Part shown: positions 16,765-25,053 of the stretch, one piece after another | Numbering within the stretch: the first letter of the stretch is position 1 | How the letters are laid out: the number at the start of each line of letters is the position of its first letter | Source: Planctomycetaceae bacterium | Lineage (GTDB): Bacteria > Planctomycetota > Planctomycetia > Planctomycetales > Planctomycetaceae | Direction of reading: 5' to 3' | Assembly: GCA_020426505.1 (NCBI GenBank) | Contig: JAGQPX010000070.1 | Span: forward strand, 1-32,460 | Length of the DNA stretch: 32,460 nt | Program-made: the position numbers and the translations under genes | The notes under the pieces: generated by a model | Databases searched by the model: none | What the model was told of the DNA's origin: nothing | Seen by the model: the letters and a program-made list of their open reading frames with translations, nothing else

Positions 16765-17973
16765 ATGCCCTTGGTCAAACAGGCAACGCAGCCCCATAAA
16801 TCCGTCTCCCGCCGGGACTTCCTCGCCGTCGGCGGGCTAAGCATGGTCGGCCTCTCAGTCGCTGAGCAGGCGGCTGTCAAACGCGCTCGCCAGCGCAGCG
16901 GCGATCGCAGTTGTATTCTCATCGTGATGGCTGGCGGCGCCAGCCAGCTGGAGACATTCGACCCCAAACCGAACGCTCCTCGCGAAGTGCGTGGTCCGCT
17001 CAAGGCGATTTCAACATCGCTGCCGGGTGTGCAGTTCAGCGAGTGCCTCCCCCGATTGGCCGAGCGAGCCGACCGGCTGACGGTCCTCCGTTCGCTGTAC
17101 CACGAGGCAGCACCGACTCACGAGACGGGCCTGCAACTCCTGCAAACCGGTCGACTCTCCAGTCAGGGGCACCGTTATCCGAGCATCGGGTCAATGGTCT
17201 CGCGGCTCCTTGGACCGCGTGGACGGGCACCGGCCCACGTCATGCTCCCCGGACGATTGACGGCCACCGGCGTCGAGACCTACCGGGGTGATCGCAGCTG
17301 CTTCCTGGGCGATGATTTCGAGGCAATTCTCCCCGAACAAAGCGACGATCAACTCGATGACGAAGGCTGCGACGGCACGCTCGCCGAGCTCACCTCTTTC
17401 GGCAACGAATCCCGTGCAACTCGGGAAGCCTACGGGGACTCTCGATTCGGTCGGCAACTCCTCCTCGCCCGGCAGTTGGTCGAGCATGGCGTCCGCTTCG
17501 TGACCGTGAACACATTCTCACAACTCGAAGGTCGAGCCACGTGGGATGCTCACGCTGATCGCGAGCATGCTCCCGGGACGCTGTACGACTATCGCGACAC
17601 GATCGGCCCGCAGTTTGATCAGGCCTGTGCTGCGCTGCTGGACGATCTGCAGGAGCGAGGGTTATGGGACGACACACTCGTTGTCTGCTCCGGTGAGTTC
17701 GGACGAACGCCTCAGCTCAATGAGTACGGCGGCCGCGATCACTGGACGAACGCATGGTCCGCAATGATGGCCGGCTGCGGATTGCCCGAGGGGCAGGTCA
17801 TCGGTGAGACGGACGCGTGTGCCGCAGAGCCGACCGGCGAGCGCGTCGAACTCTCGCAGGTTGCTGCGACCATCTACAACCGGCTCCGCATCGAACGCTC
17901 GATCGAACTCCAGGAAGACTGGCCGCTGGACACACTCTGCGACGCCACACCCATCAGTTCGCTCGTGGGATAA
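16765..17973 (+). CDS. Tat-exported DUF1501 protein
   Basis: 402 aa. A twin-arginine motif (SRRDFLAVGG, residues 15-24) leads the protein. The body matches DUF1501, a family abundant in planctomycetes and related by fold to sulfatases/alkaline phosphatases: CILIVMAGGASQLETFDPKP, RSLYHEAPTH-like YHEAAPTHETG, YPSIGSMVSRLLG, WDAHADREH and VVCSGEFGRTPQLN...GRDHW. The His/Asp-rich blocks are where metal ligands sit in that superfamily, but no reaction is established for the family as far as I know. The frame opens with GTG 8 codons upstream; I prefer the ATG at 16765. The dehydrogenase gene starts 28 nt after its stop. In planctomycetes DUF1501 genes often pair with a DUF1553 cytochrome-like gene; none is present here. 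Confidence 0.88.
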   Translation: MPLVKQATQPHKSVSRRDFLAVGGLSMVGLSVAEQAAVKRARQRSGDRSCILIVMAGGASQLETFDPKPNAPREVRGPLKAISTSLPGVQFSECLPRLAERADRLTVLRSLYHEAAPTHETGLQLLQTGRLSSQGHRYPSIGSMVSRLLGPRGRAPAHVMLPGRLTATGVETYRGDRSCFLGDDFEAILPEQSDDQLDDEGCDGTLAELTSFGNESRATREAYGDSRFGRQLLLARQLVEHGVRFVTVNTFSQLEGRATWDAHADREHAPGTLYDYRDTIGPQFDQACAALLDDLQERGLWDDTLVVCSGEFGRTPQLNEYGGRDHWTNAWSAMMAGCGLPEGQVIGETDACAAEPTGERVELSQVAATIYNRLRIERSIELQEDWPLDTLCDATPISSLVG

Positions 17974-18001
17974 CCCGGCGATCACCAGGCAATCCGACTC
18001 C

Positions 18002-19606
18002 GTGGCGCAGCCTTACGACAGCGACGAACAGTCACCACCTTCCGCAGAGGAGGTGCGGCGGGCGATCGAGGTCGTCGAGCAGATCGCGGCTGATCGGGGA
18101 CTGCTCGAACAGGTCTCGCAGGAGGAGATGCACAGGCTGCTGCGTGCGGCGGAGAAGGTCGCCCTGCCGACGCGGGCCGATCGCAAACGTCTCAAACGGG
18201 CCTTCCTCAAGCGGGAACAGGCCGAGCGCGAACGGCAACGTGAAACAGATGAGCGACAGCTGGCGCAAACCGGCATTCGTTCCGAGAACGGCGTCCGTCG
18301 TCGCTTCATCACGGCACACCCGCCCGAACCGTTCGAGACGGAACTGCCGCCGCAGATCGGGCCGGCGGACGAAGCACCACGGCTGGAGGTGCCGCGCAGC
18401 TGTTACATCTGCAAGCGGGACTACGACCGGCTGCATCACTTCTACGACGCACTTTGCCCCGACTGTGCGGCTCTCAACTGGACGAAGCGGCATCAATCGT
18501 GTGACCTCAAGGGTCGATATGCGATGGTCACCGGCGGGCGTGTGAAAATCGGTTACGAGGCGGCCCTCAAACTGCTGCGCGCCGGGGCACATGTCATTGT
18601 CACCACCCGCTTCCCCGCTGACGGTGCCAAACGATTTCTCGCGGAGGCGGACTCCGGCGACTGGCAGGACCGCCTGCAGGTCCACGGCATCGACCTTCGC
18701 CACACGCCGAGTGTCGAAGCTCTGTGCGAACATCTGCTCGGCACACTCCCTCGACTCGACTTTCTGCTGAACAACGCTTGCCAGACGGTCCGCCGCCCAC
18801 CGGGTTTCTACGCACACCTGATGGACGCCGAACGTGACATCTACGGGTCGTTACCATCCGCAGGACGTGCGATGCTGGAGTCCCACGACTCGCTGCACCA
18901 ACAATCGGCTGGCAGAGTCATGGGTGGCAGGGTCAGTAGCGAAGCGAATGGCCCTGCGAGCGCTCCCTTGCCCGCCCAAGTTCAACACAGTCTCGCCGGC
19001 ATCCACCGCGCCGCAGAACTCTCACAGCTGCCGCTCGTCGCAGACGACCATCACAACGGAGAGACGTTATTCCCCACAGGACAATACGACTCCGATCTGC
19101 AACAGGTCGATCTCCGCGCCATCAACAGCTGGCGGCTGCGACTGGCGGAGGTGCCGACGGTCGAGCTACTGGAAGTCCACCTCGTGAACGCCGTCGCCCC
19201 GTTCATCCTTAATGCCCGTCTCAAACCGCTGATGGAACGCGTCGAGACGCGGGACGCGCACATCGTCAACGTGTCAGCCATGGAAGGCGTGTTCTACCGG
19301 GCCTACAAGACGGACAAGCATCCGCACACCAACATGGCCAAGGCGGCCCTAAACATGCTGACCCGCACGTCCGCTCAGGACTACGCCGCCAGCGGCATCC
19401 ACATGAACTCGGTCGACACCGGCTGGATCACGGACGAAGACCCCGCGGCGATCGCGACCCGCAAACGGGAGGACCTCGGCTTCCACCCGCCCCTCGATCA
19501 GATCGACGCCGCCGCCCGCATCTGCGACCCGATCTTCGACGGCCTGCTCACCGGCGAACACAAATGGGGCCAATTCCTCAAGGACTACCATATCGCCAAT
19601 TGGTGA
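18002..19606 (+). CDS. Short-chain dehydrogenase/reductase with N-terminal zinc ribbon
   Basis: 534 aa from GTG at 18002 (28 nt after the previous stop; no ATG fits). Residues 1-110 are charged and helical. A zinc ribbon follows with Cys134, Cys137, Cys152, Cys155 (CYIC...CPDC). The Rossmann domain starts at about 173: TGGRVKIG (177-184) is the nucleotide loop, AHVIVTTRFP follows, and NNAC (257-260) stands in for NNAG. The active-site YxxxK is altered: Lys447 is present in HTNMAKAALNML, but the Tyr position is Thr443. Residues 307-320 are encoded by a repeat element (18922-18959) sitting in frame in a poorly conserved linker. Possibly the last gene of a three-gene unit. Substrate unknown; loss of Tyr makes classical SDR catalysis doubtful. 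Confidence 0.82.
   Translation: MAQPYDSDEQSPPSAEEVRRAIEVVEQIAADRGLLEQVSQEEMHRLLRAAEKVALPTRADRKRLKRAFLKREQAERERQRETDERQLAQTGIRSENGVRRRFITAHPPEPFETELPPQIGPADEAPRLEVPRSCYICKRDYDRLHHFYDALCPDCAALNWTKRHQSCDLKGRYAMVTGGRVKIGYEAALKLLRAGAHVIVTTRFPADGAKRFLAEADSGDWQDRLQVHGIDLRHTPSVEALCEHLLGTLPRLDFLLNNACQTVRRPPGFYAHLMDAERDIYGSLPSAGRAMLESHDSLHQQSAGRVMGGRVSSEANGPASAPLPAQVQHSLAGIHRAAELSQLPLVADDHHNGETLFPTGQYDSDLQQVDLRAINSWRLRLAEVPTVELLEVHLVNAVAPFILNARLKPLMERVETRDAHIVNVSAMEGVFYRAYKTDKHPHTNMAKAALNMLTRTSAQDYAASGIHMNSVDTGWITDEDPAAIATRKREDLGFHPPLDQIDAAARICDPIFDGLLTGEHKWGQFLKDYHIANW
18922..18959 (+). repeat. Dispersed palindromic repeat, copy A, inside the dehydrogenase gene
   Basis: 38 nt that match positions 21635-21672 at 34 of 38 bases. 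It starts GGGTGGCAGGGTCAG and ends GGCCCTGCGA; GCAGGG (18927-18932) can pair with CCCTGC (18952-18957). It lies within the open reading frame of the dehydrogenase and does not interrupt it. The right arm of the element seems decayed here (GCCCGCCCA near 18970 may be its remnant). Confidence 0.7.
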
Positions 19607-19824
19607 GGTTGTCGTCTGGATACGAATTGAGTTGACCGGTTTGGGTTATGCATTCACGTGGCGAGTTATCTTGACAAATGGTCTTGCCTTCGCCCACACT
19701 TGCGCTACGTCAATGTACGAATCGGATGCAGGATGCGTCACGTTGTGGTGGGCTCTCGGGATGAGAGGTCAAACGTCGCCACGGGGCATCAGCAGCCGAG
19801 TACAATCCACAGGACGTGACAGGG
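19607..19824. other. Intergenic region before ispE
   Basis: 218 nt without a convincing gene. TTGACA at 19671-19676 has no good -10 partner; TACAAT at 19801-19806 is a good -10 but has no -35. A long ORF that crosses into ispE in another frame is a shadow. No terminator hairpin was recognised after the dehydrogenase gene. Confidence 0.4.
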
Positions 19825-20736
19825 ATGGTGGTCTATCACCAAGGGCCGTCTCTGGTGGTTCATACGCCTGCCAAGCTCAATCTCTTCCTCAAGATTCTTG
19901 GCAAGCGGCCAGACGGCTATCACTCGCTCGAGACTGTCATGGTTTCGGTGGGGCTGTACGACACGCTGGTCTTTCGAGAGAGCGAGTCAAATCAGACCCA
20001 TTTGAATTGCCATCGCTGCGATTCTCTCCACACTTTCTCCGAAACGCCTTTCCCAAACCTCCCGGCAGGCCCAGACAATCTTGTTGTGCGTGCAGAACGT
20101 CTTTTGCGCAAACACACAGGTTTTGAGCAAGGTGTGCAAATCGATCTGATCAAACGCATTCCCATGCAGGCGGGAATGGGTGGGGGCTCAAGCGATGCAT
20201 GCGCGACTTTGGTTGGTCTCAATCGACTCTGGCGTCTGGGGCTCACGACGGAAACCCTACATGAGTTGGCAGCACAACTGGGAAGCGACGTGAACTTCTT
20301 TGTGGAGTCACCGCTCGCGGCGATCTGCCGAGGACGTGGTGAACGCGTCGAGCCGATTCGTCTTTCGAGATGTCTGCCAATGGTTGTCGCCTGCCCGAAC
20401 AGCGGCCTCTCGACGCCGGACGTGTTTCGAAAATGGTCGTCGTCTGTGTGTGCTTCCGTTGACGTTGATGAGTACGTCGACAGACTGCAACGGGGACTTC
20501 TATCACACGAAGATGGCATTCACAATGCGTTGGAAGCGCCGGCAATTGAATTGAGCGACGACGTGAGGAGCACATTGGCGTCACTTCGTCGTGCGACGAT
20601 GAGGCCGGTCGGCATGAGTGGCAGCGGCACTGCCTGTTTTGCCGTCTGTCAAACGAAGCTAGAAGCGCTGGGCGTTGCACGTCGAATGCGCGGCGCGGGA
20701 GTAAGAAGCGTTTTTGTCGTCAACAGTCGAGTCTGA
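19825..20736 (+). CDS. ispE: 4-diphosphocytidyl-2-C-methyl-D-erythritol kinase
   Basis: 303 aa. It phosphorylates CDP-methylerythritol in the MEP pathway of isoprenoid synthesis. The GHMP-kinase features are clear: PAKLNLFLKILGKRPDGYH near residues 15-33, the ATP loop PMQAGMGGGSSDA in the middle, GSDVNFF shortly after, and the C-terminal MSGSGTACFAV block. I use ATG at 19825; an in-frame GTG three codons earlier is possible, as both have only weak Shine-Dalgarno support. Codon use is less C-biased than in the preceding genes. The next gene is spoVG, 134 nt downstream; ispE lies close to spoVG in Bacillus too, so this is an old neighbourhood. Confidence 0.95.
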   Translation: MVVYHQGPSLVVHTPAKLNLFLKILGKRPDGYHSLETVMVSVGLYDTLVFRESESNQTHLNCHRCDSLHTFSETPFPNLPAGPDNLVVRAERLLRKHTGFEQGVQIDLIKRIPMQAGMGGGSSDACATLVGLNRLWRLGLTTETLHELAAQLGSDVNFFVESPLAAICRGRGERVEPIRLSRCLPMVVACPNSGLSTPDVFRKWSSSVCASVDVDEYVDRLQRGLLSHEDGIHNALEAPAIELSDDVRSTLASLRRATMRPVGMSGSGTACFAVCQTKLEALGVARRMRGAGVRSVFVVNSRV

Positions 20737-20870
20737 GTGAGACACATTTGAGTCAGTTGTTGGAGAGGTAAGTTAGGCACGAAGCCGTTTTTCACAAAAG
20801 CCCGGAGGGCAGGCAAGGGAAATCAACAGAGAAACCCACACGAGCGTACCGCACCAAGGAGGTGTCAGTG

Positions 20871-21530
20871 ATGGAGATCAGTGAAGTTCGCATCAAGTTG
20901 ATGTCCGACCCCAATGACCGGTTGAAGGCATTCTGTTCCATTACCCTCGACGAAGCTTTCGTCATTCGCGACCTCAAGATTATTCAGGGAGGCAAGGGGC
21001 TGTTCGTCGCCATGCCAAGCCGCAAGTTGACGGACAAATGTCCACAGTGCTCGAACAAGAACAACTTGCGAGCTGCCTACTGCAATGAGTGCGGGCATCG
21101 TTTGCGGGCTGATCGGGCGATCAAAGGGCAGGATGGACGAGCCAAGCTGTACGCGGACATTGCTCACCCGATCAATTCCGATTGTCGCGACATGATCCAG
21201 GAGGACGTCCTCAAGTCGTATGAAGATGAATTGATTCTGTCGCGACAGGAAGGGTACATCTGTCGATACGATGACTACGGCGAAGACACGTTTGCGATAT
21301 CGGACGAGGACGAGTGGATCGACGATTCGTCTCCCAGCACGTTGCCGATGTCGAAATCCGTGAGTGCTGACTCTGAAGAGAATGTCCCCGCTGGACAGCT
21401 CGACTCACATTCGCAGGAATCGCTGCGTGGTCCACACATCGCCGCAGCAACGCAGCGGAGCGGGCAACGTGAAGTTGCGGGGAGGACCTACGAGTCAGAC
21501 GACGATGGCTTCGGAGAAGGGATTATTTGA
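20871..21530 (+). CDS. spoVG: SpoVG-family protein with inserted zinc ribbon
   Basis: 219 aa. SpoVG proteins are small regulators that bind nucleic acid and affect septation and gene expression in Firmicutes. The family core is present but split: residues 1-55 ([27 protein letters not shown] [26 protein letters not shown]) and 94-125 ([21 protein letters not shown]). Between them sits a zinc ribbon with Cys57, Cys60, Cys71, Cys74 (CPQC...CNEC). The last 90 residues are an acidic, Ser-rich, probably disordered tail ending [10 protein letters not shown]. The start is set by AAGGAGG at 20856-20862, 8 nt before the ATG; GTG codons at 20862 and 20868 are alternatives. Downstream, where Bacillus has glmU and prs, there is only a repeat and a convergent gene. 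Confidence 0.9.
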   Translation: MEISEVRIKLMSDPNDRLKAFCSITLDEAFVIRDLKIIQGGKGLFVAMPSRKLTDKCPQCSNKNNLRAAYCNECGHRLRADRAIKGQDGRAKLYADIAHPINSDCRDMIQEDVLKSYEDELILSRQEGYICRYDDYGEDTFAISDEDEWIDDSSPSTLPMSKSVSADSEENVPAGQLDSHSQESLRGPHIAAATQRSGQREVAGRTYESDDDGFGEGII

Positions 21531-21634
21531 AGGTCGAATTCACCCTGTCTGTGTGGTTGATGCCGGGGTGAATAACGTGCACTGCGTCGATAACCATTGA
21601 CTGGGAGACAGATTGACCGATGCGGAGCCGGAAA

Positions 21635-21713
21635 GGGTGGCAGGGTCAGGAGCGAAGCGGACGGTCCTGCGATCACCGATCCGGGCATTCACGCTTGTCA
21701 GACCCGGCCACCC
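21635..21713. repeat. Dispersed palindromic repeat, copy B, apparently complete
   Basis: The 79-nt element is bounded by inverted arms GGGTGGCAGGGTC (21635-21647) and GACCCGGCCACCC (21701-21713), complementary at 12 of 13 positions. Its left half matches copy A inside the dehydrogenase gene. The size, palindromic ends and lack of coding capacity fit a REP- or MITE-like element. No matching transposase is in the window. Confidence 0.7.
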
Positions 21714-21754
21714 CGAGGCATGCATAATACAATCTAACTCTCAGTAGATGACAA

Positions 21755-21783
21755 AAGCCCGCAGGCGAGGAACCTGCGGGCTT
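21755..21783 (-). terminator. Rho-independent terminator, usable from both sides
   Basis: Stem AAGCCCGCAGG (21755-21765) / CCTGCGGGCTT (21773-21783), 11 bp, 7-nt loop. On the minus strand it is followed by a short T run (TTTTGT), the textbook form, serving the 21814-22425 gene. It may also stop plus-strand transcripts from spoVG. Confidence 0.85.
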
Positions 21784-21813
21784 CGTCAGATGAGACCGTG
21801 ACAAAGGTGGCGG

Positions 21814-22425
21814 TCAAATCGTCAAGTTCACGATTCGGCCCATAATGAGTCGCACGTAGCGGACGTCGGTCGCGGCACTTCCTGGTCCGCCATTATAAAT
21901 TTCCACGCGGTGGATGTGCTTGAGGCCCGGCAGCAATGGCTTGGACTCGAAGTGCCAAATCGACGGATCAGCGTCGTCCTGATAGCCCTTCAAAGTCTCG
22001 TCCGTTCGGAAGTCATTCGTCCAACGAACGATGACGAAGGTCGCAGACGGAGCGTTCACGTCGATCATGCCCACGCGCGGATGCTTGTCAGCCGGCACGG
22101 GACGGGACGAAAGCTGGTATGTCTGGCCCAGTGTCCCCGGCGGTGGAGCGGTCATGGACTCGTAAATCGAACTCTGACCATTGCCAACCGCATCGCCCGA
22201 GTAGGAATCCTGAACGGGCGGACCGATGTCGCCTTGGAAAGTCGGCCCGTCGGAGAGATATCCATCGATGGGTGCAGAATCGATGTACTGGGCACCGCCT
22301 CCGCCGTTCTGGCAATTACACCCGGCTTGCTGCACTTCGCCGGCAATCAACCCCGTCGAGAGGTTGGTCGCCATAGCCACTCCCAGAAGGGGCCGCAGCA
22401 GCCGGTGAATGGTCAATTTGTTCAT
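21814..22425 (-). CDS. Small exported protein of unknown function
   Basis: 203 aa, not recognised. A signal peptide is likely (residues 1-29, hydrophobic core around LLGVAMATNLSTGLIAG). Just after it comes a Cys/Gly patch, GCNCQNGGGG (Cys36, Cys38); the context before Cys36 is not a good lipobox. Residues 45-105 are Gly/Pro/Ser-rich and probably extended. The C-terminal 95 residues look like a compact beta domain (RVGMIDVNAPSATFVIVRW, HIHRVEIYNGG, VRYVRLIMGRIVNLTI). That pattern could mediate binding at the cell surface, but nothing shows a catalytic site. It is divergent from the alpha/alpha-toroid gene with 425 nt between starts. Confidence 0.7.
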   Translation of the reverse strand: MNKLTIHRLLRPLLGVAMATNLSTGLIAGEVQQAGCNCQNGGGGAQYIDSAPIDGYLSDGPTFQGDIGPPVQDSYSGDAVGNGQSSIYESMTAPPPGTLGQTYQLSSRPVPADKHPRVGMIDVNAPSATFVIVRWTNDFRTDETLKGYQDDADPSIWHFESKPLLPGLKHIHRVEIYNGGPGSAATDVRYVRLIMGRIVNLTI

Positions 22426-22850
22426 GAATCAAGTTCCAGGAGTGAGGGGACAGTACTCAAAACTGAGACACACGTGTGGGGCGACGGAGAGGTGGACAGA
22501 AACTCAGTCGCCCTGAGCGTGTCTTGTCAACACGAGCAGGGTGCTCCAACGGTCCTCTCAAGGAAGGGTGCGAAGGACGTGCGAGCAGCCGTGTCGTTTG
22601 ATAATCGGGGGAGCGAATCCCGCTCGAAACTTATCACTCCCGACAAAACATGTCGGCGGATTCTCGTCGGGACAGGCGACAATCCCCGGTCTGATTCGTG
22701 CTGACTCCGTTGCCCTTTCGCGGATTACCTAACCCGTCCTGCGACTTCGCCGGTCATGAGGGCTTTTCCGGCTTGCTATCTTCGTGATCGCGTGCATAGG
22801 ATCGATTAAGGCTTGCACCTTCAAACTACTCGCTGTCCAGGGACGCCACC
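22426..22850. other. Divergent intergenic region
   Basis: 425 nt, no credible gene although one plus-strand frame stays open for part of it. A perfect 10-bp palindrome CACACGTGTG lies at 22469-22478, 44 nt before the minus-strand start, a possible operator. A candidate plus-strand promoter is at 22773-22802. The remainder shows nothing I can name. Confidence 0.45.
22773..22802 (+). promoter_or_regulatory. Possible promoter of the toroid-protein gene
   Basis: TTGCTA (22773-22778), 18-nt spacer, TAGGAT (22797-22802), about 48 nt before the ATG at 22851. Both boxes match the sigma70 consensus at 4 of 6 positions. Confidence 0.3.
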
Positions 22851-23954
22851 ATGACACTTCGCACGTTGATGATCCCCGCACTCGTTGTGATTCCCAGTAT
22901 CTGCCACGCCGCCGGTCCGGACGTCGCGACATGGCGATCGACCCAAACGAAGGGCGTGAACTTCCTGCGGACCACGCAAGCGGACGACGGCAGTTGGACG
23001 GCGCCGGACGCAGTCGGCATCACGGCACTGGCGACGACCGCATTGCTCCGGTCGGATGTCTCCGCTGATGAACCTTCCGTCGCCAGGGCCCTCGCTCATC
23101 TTCAGACGTTTGTGCGCGAGGACGGCGGCATCTATCACGAGGGAAGCCAGCACCGCAATTATGAGACCTCAATCGCCTTGCTCGCCTTTCAGGCGGCGAA
23201 CACCGACGGTCGGTACGATGCGATCTCCGTCAAAGCGGTCGCTTTCCTCAAGGGGTTGCAATGGGACGAGTCGGAAGGCATCGATCCCTCGGACACCGCC
23301 TACGGAGGAGCCGGTTACGGGAGTCACGAGCGGCCCGATATGTCGAACACGCAGTTCATGCTTGATGCGTTTCAGGCAGCCGGTCTGACGAAGGATGACC
23401 CGGCCGTGCAGAAGGCGCTGATCTTCGTCTCCCGCGCCCAGAACCTCGAGACCGAACACAACACGACCCCGCACGCCGGCAAGATCGAAGACGGTGGCTT
23501 TTACTACACCCCCGCAGCGGGCGGCGAAACGAAGGCCGGCCTTACTCCCAACGGGGGCCTCCGCTCCTACGCCAGCATGACGTACGCAGGCCTCAAGAGC
23601 ATGATCTACGCCGGTCTCACCGAGGACGACCAGCGCGTCAAGGCCGCGACCGAATGGATCAAACGCTTCTACACCCTCGAAGAGAATCCGGGCGTCGGGC
23701 AGCAAGGTCTGTTCTACTACTACCACACCTTCGCCAAGACGCTGTCTGTGCTGAACGTCGACGAGTTCGAAGAGGCCGACGGTACCAAGCACGACTGGCG
23801 GAAAGAACTCACCGAGCATCTTGCGTCTGTTCAGGACGAAAACGGCAGTTGGCTCAACCCGACCGACCGCTGGTACGAAGGCGACCCCAACCTCGTGACC
23901 GCGTATGCGTTGCTGGCACTTTCGTACTGCGAGCCGTCATCGACGGCAGAATGA
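22851..23954 (+). CDS. Secreted alpha/alpha-toroid protein, squalene-cyclase/prenyltransferase-like repeats
   Basis: 367 aa. Signal peptide at 1-21 ([16 protein letters not shown] end). The mature part has repeated helical units of the terpene-cyclase/prenyltransferase type: [19 protein letters not shown], [76 protein letters not shown] and [11 protein letters not shown]...[10 protein letters not shown]. The QxxDGSW pattern recurs at least twice. There is no DxDD or other acidic cyclase motif, and export argues against hopanoid synthesis; alpha-2-macroglobulin and related surface proteins use the same toroid for binding. AGGGA at 22839-22843, 7 nt before the ATG, supports the start. The next gene starts 78 nt downstream. 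Confidence 0.8.
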   Translation: MTLRTLMIPALVVIPSICHAAGPDVATWRSTQTKGVNFLRTTQADDGSWTAPDAVGITALATTALLRSDVSADEPSVARALAHLQTFVREDGGIYHEGSQHRNYETSIALLAFQAANTDGRYDAISVKAVAFLKGLQWDESEGIDPSDTAYGGAGYGSHERPDMSNTQFMLDAFQAAGLTKDDPAVQKALIFVSRAQNLETEHNTTPHAGKIEDGGFYYTPAAGGETKAGLTPNGGLRSYASMTYAGLKSMIYAGLTEDDQRVKAATEWIKRFYTLEENPGVGQQGLFYYYHTFAKTLSVLNVDEFEEADGTKHDWRKELTEHLASVQDENGSWLNPTDRWYEGDPNLVTAYALLALSYCEPSSTAE

Positions 23955-24032
23955 GATTGAGCAATCGAACCAACCTATCCCTTTCCGCCATCGCCACCAT
24001 TCAACACCCAAGCATTCATCCTACACGGAGTG

Positions 24033-25010
24033 ATGCTGGGGTTAGTCTTGTTCTCACTGGCTGGCCTCTGGTTATCCCGCAAGCGTACAGCTCGTGTCCT
24101 TGACCTGTTCCCGTGGGGCTTTGCTCTGCTCATGGGTGTCGCATTCGGAGTGGCTGCGATCATCTCGCGCGAGGAGTTCCAACCGTTCCTTCTGGGCTAC
24201 ATGGCTTTCATTGCGGTCATCGCCGGAACGGGATTGGTCCGGACTCTCAAAAGTCTTCACAATCAGAAAATGATCGCGGCGGGTTGGATCACGGTCATAT
24301 CGATGCTCGTGCTCGGATTGCTGATCCTGATTCTCCTGCCGTCTGTTCCCTCCGCACGAGAGGCTGCACGACGAACTCAGTGCAGAGGGAATCTCAAGCA
24401 AATTGGGCTGGCGTTTCACAACTGGAATGATGTTAACGGGCGATTCCCTGATGCGGTTTCATCAGAAGTCGATGGAGGTGCATCGGTGTCGTGGAGAGTG
24501 AAATGCCTTCCCCTCCTGGAACTGACCGAGTTGTCCAAACAATACGACGAAACTCAATCTTGGGACAGCCCTGACAATCTCCTGGTCGCACAAAAGGACA
24601 TTGGCTTCTTCACTTGCCCGACGCATCATTATCCGACAGACGAACAGGGCCGCCATTACACAGCATATGCGATGATGACTGGCTCGGAAACAGCATTCCC
24701 CGAAGGACGTGGCATGACACTCGATGAACTGCAATCGACTTCAAATACATTCATAGTCGTCGAAGCAGCCGGGCTGAACATCGTGTGGACGGAGCCTCGC
24801 GATGTCGAGACGGGTGTGCAATCACAGGGCGTTAACCTTCCCGGCCATGCTCCGAAGAGATCCTCTGCTTTGATCTCCTCCTACCATTCTCATGGCGCAC
24901 ACGTCGCAATGGCAGACGGAAGCGTATTGTTCATTTCCGAAAATACAGACCCTGAAGTCCTCAAGGCACTTGTGACCCGGAATCCCGACGATTTGCCTGA
25001 AGACTTTTGA
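24033..25010 (+). CDS. DUF1559-domain membrane protein without a pilin leader
   Basis: 325 aa. The first 105 residues contain about four membrane helices (residues 1-15, 28-46, 53-70, 82-104). The fourth runs into [22 protein letters not shown], which is the usual beginning of the DUF1559 ectodomain, followed by [17 protein letters not shown] and the C-terminal [17 protein letters not shown] block. Canonical DUF1559 proteins have a single N-terminal helix preceded by a type IV prepilin cleavage motif (GFTLIE); here that is absent, so it cannot be processed as a pseudopilin. The frame opens with GTG at 24030; I use ATG at 24033. It lies 78 nt after the toroid gene, and may share its transcript. 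Confidence 0.85.
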   Translation: MLGLVLFSLAGLWLSRKRTARVLDLFPWGFALLMGVAFGVAAIISREEFQPFLLGYMAFIAVIAGTGLVRTLKSLHNQKMIAAGWITVISMLVLGLLILILLPSVPSAREAARRTQCRGNLKQIGLAFHNWNDVNGRFPDAVSSEVDGGASVSWRVKCLPLLELTELSKQYDETQSWDSPDNLLVAQKDIGFFTCPTHHYPTDEQGRHYTAYAMMTGSETAFPEGRGMTLDELQSTSNTFIVVEAAGLNIVWTEPRDVETGVQSQGVNLPGHAPKRSSALISSYHSHGAHVAMADGSVLFISENTDPEVLKALVTRNPDDLPEDF

Positions 25011-25053
25011 GCTGATCCTCATCATGGATTCCATGTCTCCAGCCGGGTAGAAT

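Larger units (their letters stand above)
21531..21813. other. Intergenic region with repeat and terminator
   Basis: 283 nt between convergent genes. It contains repeat copy B (21635-21713) and the terminator at 21755-21783. The first 100 nt after spoVG show no recognisable feature. Confidence 0.5.

Noticed and set aside
18840..19040. Frameshift or pseudogene in the dehydrogenase
   Set aside because: The frame stays open and conserved SDR sequence resumes on both sides of the repeat, so an in-frame insertion explains it better.
19632..20126. Plus-strand ORF running into ispE in another frame
   Set aside because: It overlaps the well-supported ispE and its translation is not protein-like.
22426..22704. 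Open plus-strand frame in the divergent region
   Set aside because: It continues from the antisense of the 21814-22425 gene, has no start signal of its own and a composition unlike a protein.
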